Source: Vibrio tapetis subsp. quintayensis
Lineage (GTDB): Bacteria > Pseudomonadota > Gammaproteobacteria > Enterobacterales > Vibrionaceae
Direction of reading: 5' to 3'
DNA: 64,000 nucleotides
Assembly: GCF_030409945.1 (NCBI RefSeq)
Contig: NZ_JAUFQV010000023.1
Location: 1-64,000, forward strand
Shown: in pieces, positions 48,638 to 59,151 of the stretch
Layout of the letters: the number at the start of each line of letters is the position of its first letter
How positions within the stretch are numbered: the first letter of the stretch is position 1
The notes under the pieces: model-generated
Databases searched by the model: none
Seen by the model: only the letters and a program-made list of their open reading frames with translations
What the model was told of the DNA's origin: nothing
Translations under genes and position numbers: made by a program

Positions 48638-50035
48638 TTAGCGACCGAAGAAACCTCCGCCTCCCATGCCTCCCATACCGCCACCGCCCATGCCACCCAT
48701 CATGCCTTGCATGTTACGCATCATGCCTTTCATGCCACCTTTTTGCATTTTCTTCATCATTTTCTGCATTTGGGTGAACTGTTTAAGCATGCGGTTTACG
48801 TCTTGTACCTGAGTACCAGAACCGGCAGCAATACGTTTTTTACGAGAACCTTTAATGAGTTCAGGGCGCAAACGCTCTTTCATTGTCATTGAGTTAATGA
48901 TGGCTTCCATTTGCTTGAACATCTTATCGTCAACTTTGTCTTTAACGTTGTCTGGTAAGTTGCTCATGCCCGGTAGCTTATCCATCATGCCCATCATGCC
49001 GCCCATGTTTTGCATCTGGCCTAGCTGCTCGCGGAAATCTTCTAAATCAAAGCCTTTTTTCTCTTTGAATTTTTTCGCCAGTTTTTCAGCTTGGTCAGTA
49101 TCAACATTGCGCTGCAAATCTTCGATAAGTGATAGTACGTCACCCATACCAAGAATTCGCGAAGCGACACGTTCAGGGTGGAACGGTTCTAATGCATCAG
49201 TTTTTTCACCAACACCCAAGAACTTGATAGGCTTACCTGTAATGTGGCGCACAGATAATGCAGCACCACCACGGGCATCACCATCAACTTTAGTTAGGAT
49301 CACACCGGTCAGAGGCAGTGCGTCACCAAAGGCTTTAGCCGTATTCGCCGCATCTTGACCTGTCATGGCATCAACCACGAATAAGGTTTCGACAGGTGTA
49401 ATAGCCGCATGAAGCTCTTTGATTTCACCCATCATAGCTTCATCAATGGCTAAACGACCGGCAGTATCGACAACCAATACGTCGTAGAATTTTTTCTTAG
49501 CGTGGTCGATCGCTGCATTAGCGATATCCAATGGTTTTTGATCCGCTGAAGATGGGAAGAAATCGACGCCAACCTCACCCGCTAAGGTTTCCAACTGTTT
49601 GATCGCCGCAGGACGATAAACATCGGCAGAAACAACCAATACTTTCTTTTTATCACGCTCATTAAGAAGCTTAGACAGTTTAGCGACACTGGTGGTTTTA
49701 CCAGCACCTTGTAAACCCGCCATCAAAATCACAGCAGGAGGCTGCGCGGCTAAGTCTAATGCTTCGTTAGATTCGCCCATGACCGCTTCAAGCTCAGCCT
49801 GAACGATCTTAATGAATTCTTGACCAGGGGTGAGAGATTTAGACACCTCAACACCAACAGCGCCTTCTTTAACTCGTTTTACGAATTCACGGATTACTGG
49901 TAATGCAACGTCGGCTTCCAGTAGTGCCATGCGGACTTCGCGTAACGTTTCTTTGATGTTGTCTTCGGTCAGTCGACCTTTACCGCTGATATTCTTCAGC
50001 GTTTTGGATAGTCTATCCGTTAAATTCTCAAACAT
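48638..50035 (-). CDS. ffh: Signal recognition particle protein Ffh
   Basis: This SRP54 GTPase binds 4.5S RNA and delivers inner-membrane proteins to FtsY. It is 465 aa. The N domain is at 1-~85, the G domain at ~90-295 with MAGLQGAGKTTSVAKL, DTAGRL and TKVDGDARGG, and the methionine-rich M domain at ~325-465 (MMKKMQKGGMKGMMRNMQ). The glycine/methionine-rich tail GGMGGGGMGGMGGGGFFGR is longer than in E. coli (453 aa). Confidence 0.97.
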   Translation of the reverse strand: MFENLTDRLSKTLKNISGKGRLTEDNIKETLREVRMALLEADVALPVIREFVKRVKEGAVGVEVSKSLTPGQEFIKIVQAELEAVMGESNEALDLAAQPPAVILMAGLQGAGKTTSVAKLSKLLNERDKKKVLVVSADVYRPAAIKQLETLAGEVGVDFFPSSADQKPLDIANAAIDHAKKKFYDVLVVDTAGRLAIDEAMMGEIKELHAAITPVETLFVVDAMTGQDAANTAKAFGDALPLTGVILTKVDGDARGGAALSVRHITGKPIKFLGVGEKTDALEPFHPERVASRILGMGDVLSLIEDLQRNVDTDQAEKLAKKFKEKKGFDLEDFREQLGQMQNMGGMMGMMDKLPGMSNLPDNVKDKVDDKMFKQMEAIINSMTMKERLRPELIKGSRKKRIAAGSGTQVQDVNRMLKQFTQMQKMMKKMQKGGMKGMMRNMQGMMGGMGGGGMGGMGGGGFFGR

Positions 50036-50204
50036 AGGAGTTCGCTCAGTAAATGAGATAATTAAAGTGAGTATACATTAATCGGCCTGATGATTTCAGC
50101 AAGTGTCTGTCACAGGAACGCAAGGAATAGCGAGGACGCCACTATGCACTTGGATGTCTCTTGGGTATAATCCCCTATTCTGACAGTCAAAATTGTGAAA
50201 AACC

Positions 50205-50999
50205 ATGGAAAGCTTGATCGCCGTTGCAGCCGTAATTCTTTATGCTCTTGCCATCAGTACGATCGTGCCAGGTTTGGCGCATCATACCGGTATCAAGACA
50301 CGAGCTGTGTTTGCCTGTGCTTTATCTGCACTGTTTTTTCATGCTTGGCTCTTAAGTGACCTTATTCTAAATGGAAGTGGCCAGAATCTCAGTATTCTAA
50401 ATGTCGCTTCTTTGATCAGCTTCATCATTTCTCTTGTGATGAGTGCTTCCATGTTCAAAACTCGTCTGTGGTTCTTATTGCCTGTTGTGTACGGCTTTGC
50501 CATTTTAAACCTTTCGGCGGCCACATTCTTACCCAGCGCTTACATTACACACTTAGAAAACGCACCTAAGTTGTTAATGCACATTTCTTTGGCTCTATTT
50601 TCTTACTCTACGCTCACCATTGCTGCTTTATATGCACTGCAGCTCGGCTGGCTTGATCATAAGTTAAAAAACAAAAAGTCTTTGGCAATAAACCCTAACC
50701 TTCCCCCATTAATGAAGGTGGAAAGACAACTTTTCAAGATCATCTTAATCGGTACAGTGCTGTTAACCGCCACATTAATTACCGGCTACTTCTTTGTAGA
50801 CGATATGTTCATGCAAGGCAAAGCACATAAAGCCGTTCTCTCATTCATCGCGTGGGTTGTATACAGCGTATTACTTTGGGGCCACTACCAAAAAGGATGG
50901 CGTGGTACTCGAGTAACCTGGATCACTGTCGCAGGAGCGACGTTATTAACGCTGGCTTATTTTGGTAGCCGCTTTGTGCGCGAGATCATTCTCGGATAA
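50205..50999 (+). CDS. ypjD: Inner membrane CcsA/HemX-like protein YpjD (CorE)
   Basis: The protein is 264 aa with about eight membrane helices and the C-terminal cytochrome c assembly fold (HKAVLSFIAWVVYSVLLWGH, with conserved His residues). In enterobacteria ypjD sits next to ffh and corB, as here, and is linked to Co/Mg resistance as CorE. A heme-handling role is possible. The start ATG at 50205 is divergent from ffh across a 169-bp promoter gap. Confidence 0.85.
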   Translation: MESLIAVAAVILYALAISTIVPGLAHHTGIKTRAVFACALSALFFHAWLLSDLILNGSGQNLSILNVASLISFIISLVMSASMFKTRLWFLLPVVYGFAILNLSAATFLPSAYITHLENAPKLLMHISLALFSYSTLTIAALYALQLGWLDHKLKNKKSLAINPNLPPLMKVERQLFKIILIGTVLLTATLITGYFFVDDMFMQGKAHKAVLSFIAWVVYSVLLWGHYQKGWRGTRVTWITVAGATLLTLAYFGSRFVREIILG

Positions 51000-51084
51000 A
51001 TGTAATTTGCATTTTTGCGTCGTTGTCATTTAATTAATGAAGATGACCAGCACCTCTATATAGGAACATAAGGACAAAATCAGT

Positions 51085-52350
51085 TTGGATGACATATCAA
51101 CGGGCATATTATTTGCCGTGCTCGCTATTCTAATCATCATCTCAGGATATTTTTCTGGCTCAGAAACAGGGATGATGTCGCTCAACAGATATCGTCTCAA
51201 ACACCTTTCCAAAGAGGGCCATAAAGGGGCTCGCCGAGTAGAGAAACTGCTCGAACGTCCAGATCGCTTGATTGGCCTCATTCTCATTGGCAACAACTTA
51301 GTGAATATTTTAGCCTCTGCTATCGCGACTATTATTGGTATGCGTTTATATGGCGATCTCGGGGTCGCGATTGCAACAGGTGCCCTCACCATGGTGGTAC
51401 TCGTCTTTGCAGAAGTCACACCTAAAACTCTTGCAAGCCTTTATCCTGAACGCGTGTCTTACGCCAGTTCCATTGTCTTAAGCTTACTAATGAAGATACT
51501 CTCTCCATTGGTTATTTTGGTGAACTTCATTACCAATGGCTTTATCCGTATCTTAGGTATCAAAGCAAAGCACACTAATGAAGATCATTTAAGTTCAGAT
51601 GAGCTGCGTACGGTGGTAAATGAAGCTGGAAACCTCATTCCGTTGCGTCACCAAGAGATGCTGGTTTCAATTCTAGATTTAGAAAATGTCACCGTGAACG
51701 ACATCATGGTGCCAAGAAATGAAATTACCGGCATTGACATCAACGACGACTGGAAATCGATTGTGCGCCAACTGACGCACTCTGCTCACGGCAGAATTGT
51801 CCTCTATCGTGATCAAATTGACGAAGTGGTGGGTATGTTGCGTATGAGGGAAGCCTATCGCATCATGCTAGAAAAAAATGAGTTTACCAAAGAAACGCTA
51901 CTTCGCTCGGCTGATGAAGTGTATTTCATTCCTGAATCGACCCCGTTGAATGTTCAATTACTTAAATTCCAACGCAATAAAGAGCGCATTGGCTTGGTGG
52001 TTGATGAATATGGCGACATCAACGGCTTGGTAACGTTAGAAGATATTCTGGAAGAGATAGTTGGTGAGTTCACAACCTCAATGACACCAAGTTTAGCGGA
52101 AGAAATTACGCCTCAAACTGACGGCAGTTTTCTCATTGAGGGCAGTGCCAATATTCGAGATATTAATAAAGGGTTGAAATGGGAATTGCCTACTGATGGG
52201 CCTCGAACCTTAAACGGTCTCATCTTAGAGCACTTAGAAGACATACCTGAAAGCCACATCAGTATTCAAATTTCCAACCACCCGATGGAAATCATGGATT
52301 TCACTGAGAACAAAATTAAGATGGTGAAGGTGTTTCCGTCTAAAGGCTAA
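51085..52350 (+). CDS. corB: CNNM/CorC-family transporter CorB (YfjD)
   Basis: The protein is 421 aa. The DUF21 membrane domain covers ~1-180 (SGSETGMMSLNRYRLKHLSK, NNLVNILASAIAT), two CBS domains ~200-325 (MVPRNEITGIDINDDWKSIV, DEYGDINGLVTLEDILEEIV) and a CorC_HlyC domain ~340-420. CNNM proteins export or sense magnesium. The start is a TTG with AAGGA 10 nt upstream, colinear with E. coli YfjD. A TAAAGGC heptamer repeated three times covers the stop codon. Confidence 0.92.
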   Translation: MDDISTGILFAVLAILIIISGYFSGSETGMMSLNRYRLKHLSKEGHKGARRVEKLLERPDRLIGLILIGNNLVNILASAIATIIGMRLYGDLGVAIATGALTMVVLVFAEVTPKTLASLYPERVSYASSIVLSLLMKILSPLVILVNFITNGFIRILGIKAKHTNEDHLSSDELRTVVNEAGNLIPLRHQEMLVSILDLENVTVNDIMVPRNEITGIDINDDWKSIVRQLTHSAHGRIVLYRDQIDEVVGMLRMREAYRIMLEKNEFTKETLLRSADEVYFIPESTPLNVQLLKFQRNKERIGLVVDEYGDINGLVTLEDILEEIVGEFTTSMTPSLAEEITPQTDGSFLIEGSANIRDINKGLKWELPTDGPRTLNGLILEHLEDIPESHISIQISNHPMEIMDFTENKIKMVKVFPSKG

Positions 52351-52384
52351 AGGCTAAAGGCTAAAGAAGACTACATAGAAATAA

Positions 52385-52424
52385 AAGAACGCTTAGATTG
52401 CACTAATCTAAGCGTTCTTTTTTA
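52385..52424. terminator. Bidirectional terminator between corB and dehydrogenase gene
   Basis: AAAGAACGCTTAGATT and AATCTAAGCGTTCTTT arms form a 16-bp stem around GCACT, with T-rich sequence on the plus side and A-rich on the other. Confidence 0.92.
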
Positions 52425-52449
52425 TCTTAATCGTATTTAACCTTGCCTC

Positions 52450-53403
52450 TTATACTACTCGGTTAAGATTTCCGCCGGCGACAAATGCTTCGATATTTTC
52501 AATCACGATTTCACACAATCGCGTAATTGCGCTATCACTGCCCCAAGCGACATGTGGGGTGATCAGTAGATTAGGTAAGCTCGAGTTTTCAATTAACGGA
52601 TTCGAATCGGGAGCGGGCTCTTGCGTTGCAACATCGAACCCAGCCGCACCAATTTGCCCTGATTTTAAGGCATCAACTAACGCAAATTCATCCACCAGCC
52701 CGCCACGTCCTGTATTGATAAGGGTCGCACTTGCTTTCATCAATGTAAGTTCTGCTTGGCCAATTAAGTTCTGAGTCTCGTTGTTTAATGGACAATGCAG
52801 GCTAACTACATCCGCTTGTTTCAATACCTCTTCAAAAGGCAGATAACCCTCACGACAATCAGCTTGACCTTTCCGCTCAGCAAACAGGACTTTCATTCCA
52901 ATCGCTTCAGCCAGTTTTGCGACAGATTGCCCTAACGCACCAGAACCAAAGATCCCGATGGTCGAATCAGCGACATCATTAATAGGGTGCGTCAGAAAAC
53001 AAAACTGCCGCGAATCGCCCCACTTGCCTGCCTGAACATCTTGATGGTAAGCCAACAGATTTCGTCTTAGAGTGAATAACATAGCAATGACATGCTCAGG
53101 TACAGAGCGAGTCGCGTATCCTTGCACATTACACACCGCAATCCCCTGCTTACGGCAGTAATCCAAATCAACGTTGTTGACGCCGGTAGCGGCAACAACA
53201 ATCAACTTTAGTTGCCTTGCATTAGCCAAATTGCTTTCATCAAGACGGACTTTATTACTCACAACCACAACAGCGTGTTCGATCCGAGAGGCGACCCCTT
53301 CTGCAAAAGTGAAAGAGTGTTCAAGCCATTGATGCTCAAAGCTCAGTGCAGGAAAGCAAATATGTGCGGGAATGGTTTCCCTATCGAGTAAGACGACGTT
53401 CAT
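52450..53403 (-). CDS. D-isomer 2-hydroxyacid dehydrogenase (glycerate dehydrogenase-like)
   Basis: The start chosen gives MNVVLLDRETIPAHICF (317 aa), with GGGAGGTAACGATT before it. The NAD Rossmann loop is GIFGSGALGQSVA (~148-160). The catalytic Arg is in NTGRGGLVDE, with Glu in ATQEPAPDSNP and His in TPHVAWGS. It closely follows the hydroxypyruvate/glyoxylate reductase pattern. The exact 2-oxo-acid substrate is unproven. It lies 54 bp downstream of rluA and may be co-transcribed. Confidence 0.88.
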   Translation of the reverse strand: MNVVLLDRETIPAHICFPALSFEHQWLEHSFTFAEGVASRIEHAVVVVSNKVRLDESNLANARQLKLIVVAATGVNNVDLDYCRKQGIAVCNVQGYATRSVPEHVIAMLFTLRRNLLAYHQDVQAGKWGDSRQFCFLTHPINDVADSTIGIFGSGALGQSVAKLAEAIGMKVLFAERKGQADCREGYLPFEEVLKQADVVSLHCPLNNETQNLIGQAELTLMKASATLINTGRGGLVDEFALVDALKSGQIGAAGFDVATQEPAPDSNPLIENSSLPNLLITPHVAWGSDSAITRLCEIVIENIEAFVAGGNLNRVV

Positions 53404-53457
53404 TGAATCGTTACCTCCCTGTAACGCTGCACGCAAACTTAACTTTCGCCAGCTGCG

Positions 53458-54195
53458 CTAATTTTTAGGTAGGGTTTTATAATCCGGCAATTCTAGCGCA
53501 AATTCAAATACATTGAGCAACTCAGGTTTCGCTTGTGGATAAAAATCACAAGGAACAAAGATCACTTTTAGTTGATTGGTTGCAGGGTGATAGAAACTCA
53601 ATTCTGCCGAATGCAATTGTAAGCGTTCTGAATACGCTAGCGCTTCATCTTTGGCATAAAACTCATCACCCACAATCGAATGCCCTAATTCCATCATATG
53701 AACACGCAGTTGATGAGATCGGCCAGTAATTGGTAATAGACGTACCACGCTGGTTTTATCTTCTCTATCGAGCACTTGATAGCGTGTTTGAGAAGGTTTG
53801 CCATGCTCATAACACACTTTCTGTAACGGACGGTTAGGCCAATCACAAATCAAAGGTAAATCCACCTCACCTTCGCTCTCGTTCGGTTGTCCCCAAACTC
53901 TCGCGTAATAGATTTTATGGGTCAAACGGTATTGGAACTGCTTTTTAAGATGGCGTTCGGCCTCTTTGTTTTTTGCCAGCAGCATCAAACCTGAAGTCGA
54001 CATATCAAGTCGATGTACCACTTGGATCTCTGGATAAACCGCGACTAAACGACTCCACAAGCTGTCGTAGTGTTCGGCTAAACGCCCCGGCACCGACAAC
54101 AAGCCTGGTGGCTTATTTGCCACAAGGATATCGTCGTCTTCATATTGAATGTCGAGCCAAGGCTCTGTTGGCGGAAGGTATTCAAGCATTGCCAT
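53458..54195 (-). CDS. rluA: Dual-specificity RNA pseudouridine synthase RluA
   Basis: RluA makes pseudouridine at U746 of 23S rRNA and U32 of several tRNAs. It is 245 aa. The catalytic Asp is in VHRLDMSTSGLML (~60-72). LLSVPGRLAEH, DLPLICDWPNRPLQKVCYEH and ITGRSHQLRVHM are RluA-specific. It is ~25 residues longer than the E. coli protein, at the C-terminus. Confidence 0.95.
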   Translation of the reverse strand: MAMLEYLPPTEPWLDIQYEDDDILVANKPPGLLSVPGRLAEHYDSLWSRLVAVYPEIQVVHRLDMSTSGLMLLAKNKEAERHLKKQFQYRLTHKIYYARVWGQPNESEGEVDLPLICDWPNRPLQKVCYEHGKPSQTRYQVLDREDKTSVVRLLPITGRSHQLRVHMMELGHSIVGDEFYAKDEALAYSERLQLHSAELSFYHPATNQLKVIFVPCDFYPQAKPELLNVFEFALELPDYKTLPKN

Positions 54196-54276
54196 GGCGT
54201 TAAAGTTCTCGCGGTAATGAATGAGGAGCTATGACAACTCCTAGGGCTTTATGGGCGAAGAAAGATTAAGAAGTCT

Positions 54277-54325
54277 GGCGAAAGGTGTGATTCATCTTAG
54301 AAGCCAACTCACATCATCTTTCGCC
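54277..54325. terminator. Hairpin after rapA
   Basis: GGCGAAAG and CTTTCGCC arms are separated by a long loop with inner GTGTGA/TCACA pairing, 34 bp after rapA. It is a possible terminator or processing hairpin with weak T content. Confidence 0.35.
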
Positions 54326-54358
54326 TTTAGCAAAGCGTTCTTAACCCCTCAGCCTTTT

Positions 54359-57271
54359 TTAATTATGACTAACAACAATCAAGCGTAACGAATCTAGCTG
54401 AATCTGAGCACGATTAATCAAACCCGTAAGCTCTTTAATCTGCGCCTCGATGGCTTCAAGTTCTTCATCACGGATATTTGGGTTCACAACTTTTAGTGCT
54501 TGTAAACGCTCAAGCTCACCATTCAGATTTTGCTGCATGTCTTGCATGGCTTGTGCTCTCACTTTTTCAAGCTGAGGCTCCACATGCCCCTCACCCGCTT
54601 CAATCAACTGGTGCACTTGTGCTTGCACAGAGTTCACCAATTTACTGGCTAAATGACGATTAACAGGACTTAGCTGACGGTTGAAACCCTCAAACTCTAC
54701 TTGTTCAGACAAATCGTTACCACGGCCATCCAACATGATGCGAATTGGCGTTTGAGGTAGGAACTGAGAAATACCACTGCGTTTTGGTGCTTGCGCATCC
54801 ACAAGGTAAACCAACTCCAATAAGATGGTTCCCACAGGCAACGCTTTGTTTTTTAACAACGACACCGCTGATGTACCAACGCCTTCGCTCAGTAGCAAGT
54901 CGATACCACCTTGGATCATTGGGTGCTCCCAACTCATGAAATGCATATCTTCACGAGACAGAGCCGTTTCACGATCAAACGTGATGGTTGCGCCTTCATA
55001 TGGCAAACCCGGATAACTTGGCACCATCATGTGCTCTGATGGCGTGACCACCAATGCGTTTTCGCCTTTGTCATCTTGATTCAAACCTATGGTATCGAAC
55101 AGACCTAAAGCGAACGTTACTAAATTAGTATCGCCATCAGTGCTTTCAATTTTTTCAACAATCTCATGGGCTCGATCGCCGCCGTTTGAATGCATTTCCA
55201 ACAAACGATCACGGCCTTGTTCTAGCTTAGATTTCAACTCAAGGTTGAGTTTGTTTGACTCTTCAATGACGTCATCAAGACCTTCACTGGTTCCTGACGC
55301 CAAAATATCCACTAACTGTTCAACAAATTGATCGTAAACGGCACGGCCTGTAGGGCATGTTTCTCTGAAGGCATTCAAACCTTCATCGAACCAACGCGCT
55401 AAGGTGCCTTGCGACGTACCTTCAAGGTAAGGAACGTAAACATCGATATCACGTTGTTGGCCAATACGATCCAAACGACCGATACGCTGCTCTAATAGGT
55501 CAGGATTAAACGGCAGATCAAACATCACCAATTGGTTGGCAAACTGGAAGTTGCGGCCTTCAGAGCCAATCTCCGAACAGATCAATACCTGTGCACCGCC
55601 TTCTTCTTGAGCAAAATACGCCGATGCTTTATCTCGTTCGATAATAGACATGCCTTCGTGGAATACGGTGGCACGAATGCCTTCACGCTCACGCAATGCT
55701 TGCTCTAGTTGCAATGCAGTATTAGAACGCGAAGCGATCACCAATATTTTTTCACTGCGCTTTTCTTTAATTTTTTCAAGCAACCAGTTCACACGAGAAT
55801 CGAACTGCCACCACGACGCGCTATCGCCTTCAAACTCTTGGAAAATTTCTTCTGGGTAGAGCATTTTCATTGCGCGAGCTTCAGGCTTCATTTTCGCCCC
55901 ACCTAGCATTCCGGCTACACGCATCGCTGTTGTGTATTGGCTCGGGATCGGCATAGGTAGAATATGAACGTTACGCTTAGGGAAACCTTTGATTGCTGCT
56001 CTGGTGTTTCTAAATAGCACGCGGCCAGTGCCGTGTCGGTCCATGAGGCTGTCAATCAACTCTTGGCGGACTTTGGCTTTCTCTTCTTCCGCCGCGTCAC
56101 CTTCAATAATATTGAACAAAGGTTCTACATCTTGCTCGTGCAACAGTTCTGCAATCTGTTTTTTAGCGTCACTCTCTAGATTTTGACCAGAAAATAGTGT
56201 TGTTACCGCATCTGCAACTGGCGCGTATTGCGCTTCTTCTTTTACAAATTCTTCGTAGTCGTAGAAACGGTCAGAATCAAGCAACCTCAAGCGAGCAAAG
56301 TGGCTTTCATGCCCCAATTGTTCTGGTGTTGCCGTTAGCAGTAATACACCATCGGTACGCTCAGCTAACCCTTCCACCACTTGGTATTCACGACTTGGTT
56401 TTTCTTGGCTCCACTCTAGGTGGTGCGCTTCATCAACAACCAATAGGTCCCAGTCACCCTCTAACGCTTGGTCCAAACGCTTCTTGCTCTTACGTAAGAA
56501 GTCTAAAGAACATAACACCAACTGTTGCGTATCAAACGGGTTATCTGCTTCTGCATAGGCCTCAACACAGCGTTCTTCATCAAAAATAGAAAAGTGCATA
56601 TTGAAGCGGCGCATCATCTCGACTAACCATTGATGCTGTAGAGTTTCAGGCACTAAAATCAAAATACGCTCAGCACGGCCAGATAACAGCTGTTGGTGCA
56701 TGATCATGCCGGCTTCAATGGTTTTACCCAAACCAACTTCATCCGCCAGTAAAACACGAGGCGCGTGACGACGCCCTACTTCATGGGCAATATAAAGTTG
56801 ATGAGGAATTAAGCCTGCGCGCATACCACATAAGCCACGCATCGGGCTCTTATGTTGCTGAAATTGGTTTTTAAGTGCGCGATAACGCAAAACAAAGTTA
56901 TCCATGCGGTCGATTTGGCCTGCATATAACTTGTCTTGCGGTTTATTGAAACGAATTTGATGACTTAAGAATATTTCGCGTAAAGCGACATCACTTTCTT
57001 CAGTATCTTGACGAGTACCAAAGTACGTCAGAATACCTGCGTCTTCAGATACTTCTTCTACTTTTAACGTCCAGCCTTCTTGAGCATCAATCACATCCCC
57101 AACGTTAAAGGTTACTCTGGTCACTGGGGCATCGGTGCGAGCGTAGACTCTGTTTTCTTCTGATGCCGCAAACATTAGTGTAACTGTACGAGCATCCATT
57201 GCGACGACCGTACCAAGACCTAAATCACTCTCTGTATCACTAATCCAGCGTTGACCTAAAGCAAATGCCAT
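54359..57271 (-). CDS. rapA: RNA polymerase-associated ATPase RapA
   Basis: RapA is a SWI2/SNF2-like translocase that recycles RNA polymerase. The start chosen gives [20 protein letters not shown] (970 aa, E. coli 968). Residues 1-~115 are the N-terminal Tudor-like domains. The ATPase lobe 1 has [16 protein letters not shown] (~170-186) and [10 protein letters not shown], and lobe 2 has [18 protein letters not shown] and [12 protein letters not shown]. It is divergent from phoH. GAGGTAGTCAATCAC is the ribosome binding region. Confidence 0.95.
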   Translation of the reverse strand: MAFALGQRWISDTESDLGLGTVVAMDARTVTLMFAASEENRVYARTDAPVTRVTFNVGDVIDAQEGWTLKVEEVSEDAGILTYFGTRQDTEESDVALREIFLSHQIRFNKPQDKLYAGQIDRMDNFVLRYRALKNQFQQHKSPMRGLCGMRAGLIPHQLYIAHEVGRRHAPRVLLADEVGLGKTIEAGMIMHQQLLSGRAERILILVPETLQHQWLVEMMRRFNMHFSIFDEERCVEAYAEADNPFDTQQLVLCSLDFLRKSKKRLDQALEGDWDLLVVDEAHHLEWSQEKPSREYQVVEGLAERTDGVLLLTATPEQLGHESHFARLRLLDSDRFYDYEEFVKEEAQYAPVADAVTTLFSGQNLESDAKKQIAELLHEQDVEPLFNIIEGDAAEEEKAKVRQELIDSLMDRHGTGRVLFRNTRAAIKGFPKRNVHILPMPIPSQYTTAMRVAGMLGGAKMKPEARAMKMLYPEEIFQEFEGDSASWWQFDSRVNWLLEKIKEKRSEKILVIASRSNTALQLEQALREREGIRATVFHEGMSIIERDKASAYFAQEEGGAQVLICSEIGSEGRNFQFANQLVMFDLPFNPDLLEQRIGRLDRIGQQRDIDVYVPYLEGTSQGTLARWFDEGLNAFRETCPTGRAVYDQFVEQLVDILASGTSEGLDDVIEESNKLNLELKSKLEQGRDRLLEMHSNGGDRAHEIVEKIESTDGDTNLVTFALGLFDTIGLNQDDKGENALVVTPSEHMMVPSYPGLPYEGATITFDRETALSREDMHFMSWEHPMIQGGIDLLLSEGVGTSAVSLLKNKALPVGTILLELVYLVDAQAPKRSGISQFLPQTPIRIMLDGRGNDLSEQVEFEGFNRQLSPVNRHLASKLVNSVQAQVHQLIEAGEGHVEPQLEKVRAQAMQDMQQNLNGELERLQALKVVNPNIRDEELEAIEAQIKELTGLINRAQIQLDSLRLIVVSHN

Positions 57272-57723
57272 GTGATTGACTACCTCATTTTTTATGACTA
57301 AATCCACAAGTAAGGATAAGTATATTCGAATCTGGAGTAACTCCAGCCTTACCTGCTCAAAAGGGCGCTAATCTTACTTGATGCCGTGATTTAGGTCACG
57401 TTGAAAGCGAGCAAAATGTGGCTTTTTTTATGCTGTTTCTCATTTGCCATCAAAGTGTAAGAAAGATGTGACAATCCTAAAACAAAGTTCTCACAGATTT
57501 CATATACTAGAACTGTGTTCATTTGTTTGATTAAGCATTTGAACGGGTATCTAAACGGGTTTGAAGTATGTGGCTGTTTAGAAGCACCTTGGGGTAAGGC
57601 TCACTCAATTGGATGGGTAACGACACCTCACCCCAGCGCTTTTTCGGCCTCTGCTCAAATCATTCATTGCAAACTATTTGCAAATCGAACTGAGCAATCT
57701 GCTACGGCAGAAAGGAGACGTTT
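57272..57723. promoter_or_regulatory. Divergent rapA-phoH promoter region
   Basis: This 452-bp region has no gene. It carries CGTGA-N6-TCACG (57385-57400), close to a CRP site, and TATACT near 57510 as a possible -10 for phoH. The 5' leader of phoH would then be about 200 nt long. Confidence 0.45.
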
Positions 57724-59100
57724 ATGGGCGATACCGATAAGAAAATCTTTGTTCTCGATACCAATATCCTGCTACACGAACCTTTCGCTATTTATTCTTT
57801 CCAAGAACATGATGTCATCATTCCAATGACCGTACTAGAAGAGCTTGACCGCATTAAAGACAGCAAACGTGACGTCGCCAGAGACGCACGCGTGGCGATT
57901 CGCAGCATGGAAAATCTATTCCACGACGCCACACCAGATCAAATTTCAGAAGGTATTCCTCTTCATAAAGACAATCAAAGCAGTGGCACGATCGCTATTT
58001 TAGCCGACTTCGAATTACAAGAGACCGTACGAGCTTTTGCTGATAAGGAAGGCGATAATCGTATTTTAAACGGTGTGATTTATTTACAGAACAAACGTTC
58101 CCCTCGAGATGTGGTGCTCATCACCAAAGACATCAACATGAGGCTTCGAGCCAAAGGGGCTGGCGTGCGCTTAGTCGAAGATTACCGCACCGACCAACTG
58201 ATTGATGACGTGCAGTTCTTAACTAAGGGCTTTCACAAGTACCCTGGCGACTTCTGGCAACAAATTGAAAACGTCGAAAGCAAAAGCTTAGCAGGTAAAA
58301 CCTTCCATACTTTAGATAAGGAAGAACTTGAAGCAACATTTGTTAATCAATATTTAATTGATGAGAGAAGTGACTTTGCAGGCCGAGTAGATTCCATCGA
58401 AGAAGACAAAATCGTCATCAAAGACATTGGACATGAACGCTTAATGCATCGTCAGGCGTGGGATATCAGGCCAAAGAACATCTATCAAGGCATGGCGCTA
58501 GATGCACTGCTTGACCCAGACATTGATTTGGTCATCTTAACGGGTGCAGCAGGAAGCGGAAAAACATTGCTTGCCATGGCCGCGGCTTTAGAGCAAAACA
58601 TTGAACGCAGTATGTTCGACAAAATTATCGTAACAAGAAATACCCCAGATATAGGTGAGTCGATTGGTTTTTTACCGGGCAGCGAAGAGGAGAAGATGAT
58701 GCCGTGGCTCGCAGCAATCACAGATACACTCGAAGCCTTGCATAAAAACGATCACTGTACCGAAGGCTCATTAAAATACATCTGCGATAAAGCCAACATT
58801 CAATTTAAATCGATCAACTTTATGCGTGGACGATCCATTCAAAATGCATTTGTTTTATTAGATGAGTGTCAAAACTTAACCGCTTCACAAATCAAGACCA
58901 TCATCACGCGTTGTGGCGAAGGAACGAAAATTGTCTGTTCAGGCAACTTGGCTCAAATTGATTCACCTTACCTAACCCCTGTAACCTCAGGGCTAACGTA
59001 TATGGTTGAGCGATTTAAAAACTTCCCCGGTAGTGCCAACATTCATCTAAATGGTGTGGTTCGTAGCCGGCTCGCTGAGTTTGCTGAAGAAAACCTATAG
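57724..59100 (+). CDS. PIN domain-PhoH family ATPase
   Basis: The protein is 458 aa. The N-terminal PIN RNase domain spans ~5-150 (FVLDTNILLHEP; acidic residues Asp in LDTN and EELDRIKD; DVVLITKDINMRLRAK). The PhoH ATPase spans ~225-455 with Walker A LTGAAGSGKTLLAMA and Walker B VLLDECQNL. PhoH2-type proteins of this architecture are RNA-unwinding and RNA-cutting ATPases, some working in toxin-antitoxin modules. Here no antitoxin gene is adjacent. AAAGGAGACG gives an excellent ribosome binding site. Confidence 0.92.
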   Translation: MGDTDKKIFVLDTNILLHEPFAIYSFQEHDVIIPMTVLEELDRIKDSKRDVARDARVAIRSMENLFHDATPDQISEGIPLHKDNQSSGTIAILADFELQETVRAFADKEGDNRILNGVIYLQNKRSPRDVVLITKDINMRLRAKGAGVRLVEDYRTDQLIDDVQFLTKGFHKYPGDFWQQIENVESKSLAGKTFHTLDKEELEATFVNQYLIDERSDFAGRVDSIEEDKIVIKDIGHERLMHRQAWDIRPKNIYQGMALDALLDPDIDLVILTGAAGSGKTLLAMAAALEQNIERSMFDKIIVTRNTPDIGESIGFLPGSEEEKMMPWLAAITDTLEALHKNDHCTEGSLKYICDKANIQFKSINFMRGRSIQNAFVLLDECQNLTASQIKTIITRCGEGTKIVCSGNLAQIDSPYLTPVTSGLTYMVERFKNFPGSANIHLNGVVRSRLAEFAEENL

Positions 59101-59120
59101 TTCATGGCTTTTTGAACCAT

Positions 59121-59144
59121 TGCGCCCAAAACGTTTTGGGCGCA
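59121..59144. terminator. Perfect 24-bp palindrome between phoH and thiQ
   Basis: TGCGCCCAAAAC/GTTTTGGGCGCA form a perfect palindrome in the 51-bp gap between converging genes. It can act as a bidirectional terminator, although T-runs are inside the stem. Confidence 0.55.
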
Positions 59145-59151
59145 TTCACCA

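Noticed and set aside
57385..57400. CRP site CGTGA-N6-TCACG between rapA and phoH
   Set aside because: The core matches, but the outer bases are not TG/CA and the promoter positions are unknown. It is kept only as a note in the intergenic entry.
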